From Octadecabacter sp. (GTDB lineage: Bacteria > Pseudomonadota > Alphaproteobacteria > Rhodobacterales > Rhodobacteraceae): a stretch of 8,623 bases of DNA. A program made the position numbers and the translations under genes. The DNA lies in NCBI GenBank assembly GCA_003533975.1, contig DQCL01000178.1:1-8623 (forward strand), written 5' to 3'. This document shows positions 6,307-8,623 of this stretch, one piece after another (position 1 is the stretch's first letter; the number at the start of each line of letters is the position of its first letter). The notes beneath the pieces are model-generated. The model was not told the origin of the DNA and ran no database searches. It saw only the letters and a program-made list of their open reading frames with translations.

Positions 6307-7383
6307 ATGAATCACGGTGTTCTTTCAGACGATCAGATCAGCACACTCATCTCGGGTGGCGCGATCACAGCCACCACGCCGTTTGAGGATGGCCAAGTGC
6401 AGCCCGCCTCCCTTGATCTGCGCCTTGGCAACCGCGCCTACCGCGTGCGGGCGTCATTTTTGACAGGCCACGGGCAAACCGTAACCGACCGCCTTACCCA
6501 ATTCACCATGCATGAGATCGACCTCACGGGGGGCGCGGTGTTGGAAAAGAACTGCGTTTACGTTGTGCCCCTCATGGAAGCCCTCGCGCTGCCCAAAGGC
6601 ATGACCGCCGCGGCAAGCGCCAAATCCTCAACAGGTCGTTTGGACCTGCTCACGCGCATCATCACCGACAACGGTGTTGAGTTTGACCGCGTGCCAGAGG
6701 GCTACTCCGGCCCGCTTTACGTTGAAATCTGCCCGCGCTCTTTCTCGGTGCTTGTGCAGCCGGGTTTGATGTTGAACCAGATCATCTTTCGCAACGGCAA
6801 AACCTTCATCAATGACGACGACCTCAAGGCGCTGCACGCCAAGACCCCTATTGTGGATGGACCCGCCGTCATTTCCGACGGTTTGGGCTTTTCGGTTGAT
6901 CTAAAGCCAACCAATGGCGATCTGGTCGGGTATCGTGCAAAGCCCCATACCGGCGTCATCGACCTGTCCCAAATCGCGGCATATGATCCGGCGGACTACT
7001 GGGAAGAAGTGCGTACCAAAGACGGCCACATCATCCTCGATCCTGGTGCGTTTTATATCCTCGTCAGCCGCGAAGCGATTGCGATTCCGCCTGATTGCGC
7101 CGCTGAAATGGCGCCCTACATCGCCATGGTCGGTGAATTCCGCGTGCATTACGCAGGCTTCTTTGACCCCGGCTTTGGCTGGGACAGCGCAGGTGGTGCA
7201 GGTTCACGCGGGGTGCTGGAAGTGCGCTGCCACGAAGCGCCCTTTGTTCTGGAACACGGCCAAGTGGTCGGCCGCTTGGTTTATGAACATATGTCACAAA
7301 CGCCCGCCGCACTTTACGGCCAAGACATCAAGTCCAATTACCAAGGCCAAGGCTTGAAATTATCCAAACATTTCAAGTCCTAA
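6307..7383 (+). CDS. dcd: 2'-deoxycytidine 5'-triphosphate deaminase, two-domain alphaproteobacterial form
   Basis: Dcd deaminates dCTP to dUTP, the precursor of dUMP for thymidylate synthesis. The protein is 358 residues, about twice the E. coli enzyme (about 193), because the dUTPase-like fold is present twice. The N-half has VQPASLDLRLG at 31-41, KSSTGRLDLL at 106-115, and GPLYVEICPRSF with E140 in the place of the E. coli catalytic glutamate. The C-half has FFDPGFGW and GVLEVRCHEAPF with E305, but lacks the SSxxR motif. The long form is known in alphaproteobacteria. The ATG at 6307 is preceded by AAAGG 6 nt upstream. It starts only 23 bp after the tRNA terminator and I see no clear promoter of its own, so it may depend on read-through or on a promoter I cannot recognise. 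Confidence 0.95.
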   Translation: MNHGVLSDDQISTLISGGAITATTPFEDGQVQPASLDLRLGNRAYRVRASFLTGHGQTVTDRLTQFTMHEIDLTGGAVLEKNCVYVVPLMEALALPKGMTAAASAKSSTGRLDLLTRIITDNGVEFDRVPEGYSGPLYVEICPRSFSVLVQPGLMLNQIIFRNGKTFINDDDLKALHAKTPIVDGPAVISDGLGFSVDLKPTNGDLVGYRAKPHTGVIDLSQIAAYDPADYWEEVRTKDGHIILDPGAFYILVSREAIAIPPDCAAEMAPYIAMVGEFRVHYAGFFDPGFGWDSAGGAGSRGVLEVRCHEAPFVLEHGQVVGRLVYEHMSQTPAALYGQDIKSNYQGQGLKLSKHFKS

Positions 7384-7392
7384 GAACGCGCC

Positions 7393-7590
7393 TTAAAACT
7401 TGGTCAAACGGCGCATTATACGGGTTACTTGGCGCAATTGGCGCGTCCCGCTTTGGCTCTGCTTGTTCTGTGTACGCCCTTCTGGGCTTTGCTCACGGTT
7501 CTTGTTTCCAAGGTTGCCCGCGGCTTTGATGCCAGAGTTAACGCCCTTATTTACAAGGCGTCGCAAGATCATATTCAAGATGCGTTCCAT
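7393..7590 (-). CDS. Small basic protein of unknown function downstream of scpB
   Basis: The 65-residue protein has 10 Arg and 5 Lys against 3 Glu (net about +12). The N-terminal part MERILNMILRRLVNKGVNSG looks like an amphipathic helix. The middle, about 25-48, is rich in Asn, Gln, Ser and Gly and probably disordered. The end RQLRQVTRIMRRLTKF looks like a second basic helix. No signal peptide, Cys or known motif is seen. Basic helices of this kind could bind nucleic acid or a membrane surface, but no function can be assigned. The ATG at 7590 is chosen over an upstream in-frame start at 7689 because AAGGA lies 8 nt before it and the longer form would overlap scpB by 4 bp with no ribosome site. 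I believe similar small proteins occur after scpB in related genomes, but this is from memory. It lies 95 bp after scpB and is convergent with dcd. Confidence 0.65.
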   Translation of the reverse strand: MERILNMILRRLVNKGVNSGIKAAGNLGNKNREQSPEGRTQNKQSQSGTRQLRQVTRIMRRLTKF

Positions 7591-7598
7591 TGGGACCG

Positions 7599-7603
7599 TC
7601 CTT
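7599..7603 (-). promoter_or_regulatory. Ribosome binding site of the small basic protein
   Basis: AAGGA on the minus strand stands 8 nt before the ATG at 7590. This is the main sequence evidence that this small frame is translated and that its start is at 7590. Confidence 0.6.
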
Positions 7604-7685
7604 TGCTCGGTTGCCCTACCATATAGGAATGCAGGGCGATTTCCCAAGGTATCTGCGAACATTCCGGCAAATTGAGGGCAGACAG

Positions 7686-8363
7686 TCAACTTTCGTCAAA
7701 CATCTCCGTCTGATCCGTATCGTCCTCGTCGCTATCGCCCTCACCTGCCCCGCCCAAAAGCGGTGCAGGACGGCTTTCCAACAACCCCGCTGAACGCAGC
7801 TCCTTAAGGCCCGGAAGATCGCGCGCGTTCTCAAGGCCGAAGTGGTCAAGGAAGTCTTGCGTCACCACAAACGTCACAGGACGGCCCGGCGTCATGCGGC
7901 GGCGACCAAAGCGGATCCATTCAAGTTCGATCAGCTGATCAATCGTACCACGGCTGACGGATACGCCGCGAATTTCTTCGATTTCAGCGCGGGTGACGGG
8001 CTGATGATAGGCCACAATCGCGAGGGTTTCGACGGCAGCACGGCTGAGCTTGCGGGTCTCAACCGTTTCTTTTTGCATCAGAAATCCAAGGTCCGGCGCC
8101 GTGCGCAACGCCCAAGCGTCCCCAACCCTCACCAACGACACACCGCGCCCTTCGTACCGCTTGCGCAGATGCACCAATGCCTCAGCAGGGTCGCAGCCAT
8201 GCGGCATCCGACCTGCAAGTTCCGCCACCGTGCACGGGTCTGCCGTGGCAAACAAAATCGCTTCAACCATGCGTTCCTGCTCGCCCATCGGCGGGGCTTC
8301 AAACAGGCTCTCTTCGGTGCCTGTGTCGTTTTCTGGCGCGTCCGTTGTCTGCTCGCTCATCAT
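7686..8363 (-). CDS. scpB: Segregation and condensation protein B (ScpB)
   Basis: ScpB binds as a dimer to ScpA and, with SMC, forms the bacterial condensin that compacts and separates chromosomes. The 225-residue product has the two winged-helix domains: the first from MVEAILFATADPCTVAELA to about 110, and the second with LSRAAVETLAIVAYHQPVT, EIEEIRGVSVSRGTIDQL and the wing FGRRRMTPGRPVTFV. The ends are not conserved: an acidic, Thr/Glu-rich start and a strongly acidic tail GEGDSDEDDTDQTEMFDES. The start at 8363 overlaps the scpA stop (ATGA), with AGGA 7 nt upstream inside scpA, which indicates translational coupling of the two partners. Confidence 0.95.
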   Translation of the reverse strand: MMSEQTTDAPENDTGTEESLFEAPPMGEQERMVEAILFATADPCTVAELAGRMPHGCDPAEALVHLRKRYEGRGVSLVRVGDAWALRTAPDLGFLMQKETVETRKLSRAAVETLAIVAYHQPVTRAEIEEIRGVSVSRGTIDQLIELEWIRFGRRRMTPGRPVTFVVTQDFLDHFGLENARDLPGLKELRSAGLLESRPAPLLGGAGEGDSDEDDTDQTEMFDES

Positions 8364-8623
8364 TCTTTGTTCCTGATCTGAATAGGCGCAAACACATCGC
8401 CCTGACGTATTTCGATTTTGCCTTCTTTGGCCAATTCCAACGACGCCGCAAAGGTCGATGCGGTGGCGGATCGCCGCTTAACGGGGTCCAGCTCCCAGCC
8501 TTCCGGCAAATAAGACAGGATATCCGTCCACTCTCCGGCAAAACCAATCAGCCCGCGCATACGGCCCAAGGCCTCCTCCATCGTGAAGACCTTTTCGCGG
8601 TCCATCACGAAGGGGCGGAATTC
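8360..8623 (-). CDS. scpA: Segregation and condensation protein A (ScpA), C-terminal part
   Basis: The last 87 residues are visible and the reading frame stays open to the right edge, so the real start lies outside the window. The part shown is the C-terminal winged-helix domain of the kleisin ScpA, which contacts the SMC head: FTMEEALGRMRGLIG, then WTDILSYLPEGWE, then STFAASLELAKEGKIEIRQG and a short tail ending in PIQIRNKE. Family members are about 250-270 residues, so roughly two thirds are missing. A GTG and ATG near 8605-8608 are internal and should not be taken as the start. The TGA stop overlaps the scpB ATG by 4 nt. Confidence 0.92.
   Translation of the reverse strand, partial: EFRPFVMDREKVFTMEEALGRMRGLIGFAGEWTDILSYLPEGWELDPVKRRSATASTFAASLELAKEGKIEIRQGDVFAPIQIRNKE

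Noticed and set aside
7388..7414. GCGCC / GGCGC stem at the dcd end as a bidirectional terminator
   Set aside because: A 5-bp stem with a 17-nt loop and no T-run on the plus strand is not convincing.
8618..8623. Window ending exactly at GAATTC, as if a cloned EcoRI end
   Set aside because: Several other GAATTC sites lie inside the window (for example near 2311, 3619, 4210 and 7136) and the left end is not one, so it looks coincidental.

Overview
The window looks like chromosomal core sequence from an alphaproteobacterium, most likely a member of the Rhodobacteraceae (Roseobacter group). Support comes from the gene order DUF177 - rpmF - plsX - fabH - ihfA - merR - tRNA-Pro, the long two-domain dCTP deaminase, the short BamE-type lipoprotein and the moderately high G+C. 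I see no insertion sequences, phage genes, CRISPR arrays or integrases.

Layout. Positions 1-1909 carry three minus-strand genes: the N-terminal part of an ABC-F (Uup-like) ATPase running off the left edge, an OlsB-family aminolipid N-acyltransferase, and a BamE-like outer-membrane assembly lipoprotein. A 92-bp divergent spacer follows. From 2002 to 6097 a plus-strand series encodes a DUF177/YceD protein, ribosomal protein L32 (rpmF), phosphate acyltransferase (plsX), beta-ketoacyl-ACP synthase III (fabH), integration host factor alpha (ihfA) and a MerR-family regulator. A proline tRNA (anticodon GGG, CCA encoded) and a clear intrinsic terminator come next, then the dCTP deaminase gene dcd. 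From the right edge, scpA (3' part), scpB and a small basic protein are read on the minus strand, ending 9 bp from the dcd stop. No gene-free stretch exceeds 300 bp. The longest is the 178-bp spacer before rpmF, which holds a possible promoter and competing inverted repeats.

How the genes fit together. The central block couples ribosome production (DUF177, L32) to the start of membrane-lipid synthesis: PlsX makes acyl-phosphate for glycerolipids and FabH starts fatty-acid chains. The left block adds an aminolipid acyltransferase and an outer-membrane assembly factor, so much of the window concerns envelope building. IHF and the MerR protein handle DNA architecture and regulation, ScpA/ScpB serve SMC condensin, and Dcd feeds dUMP/dTTP synthesis.

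Most of this is conserved housekeeping sequence, and I do not see a new defence or mobile system. The items most worth a second look are the rpmF leader, the aminolipid acyltransferase without an olsA neighbour, the small basic protein after scpB, and the asymmetric duplication in Dcd.
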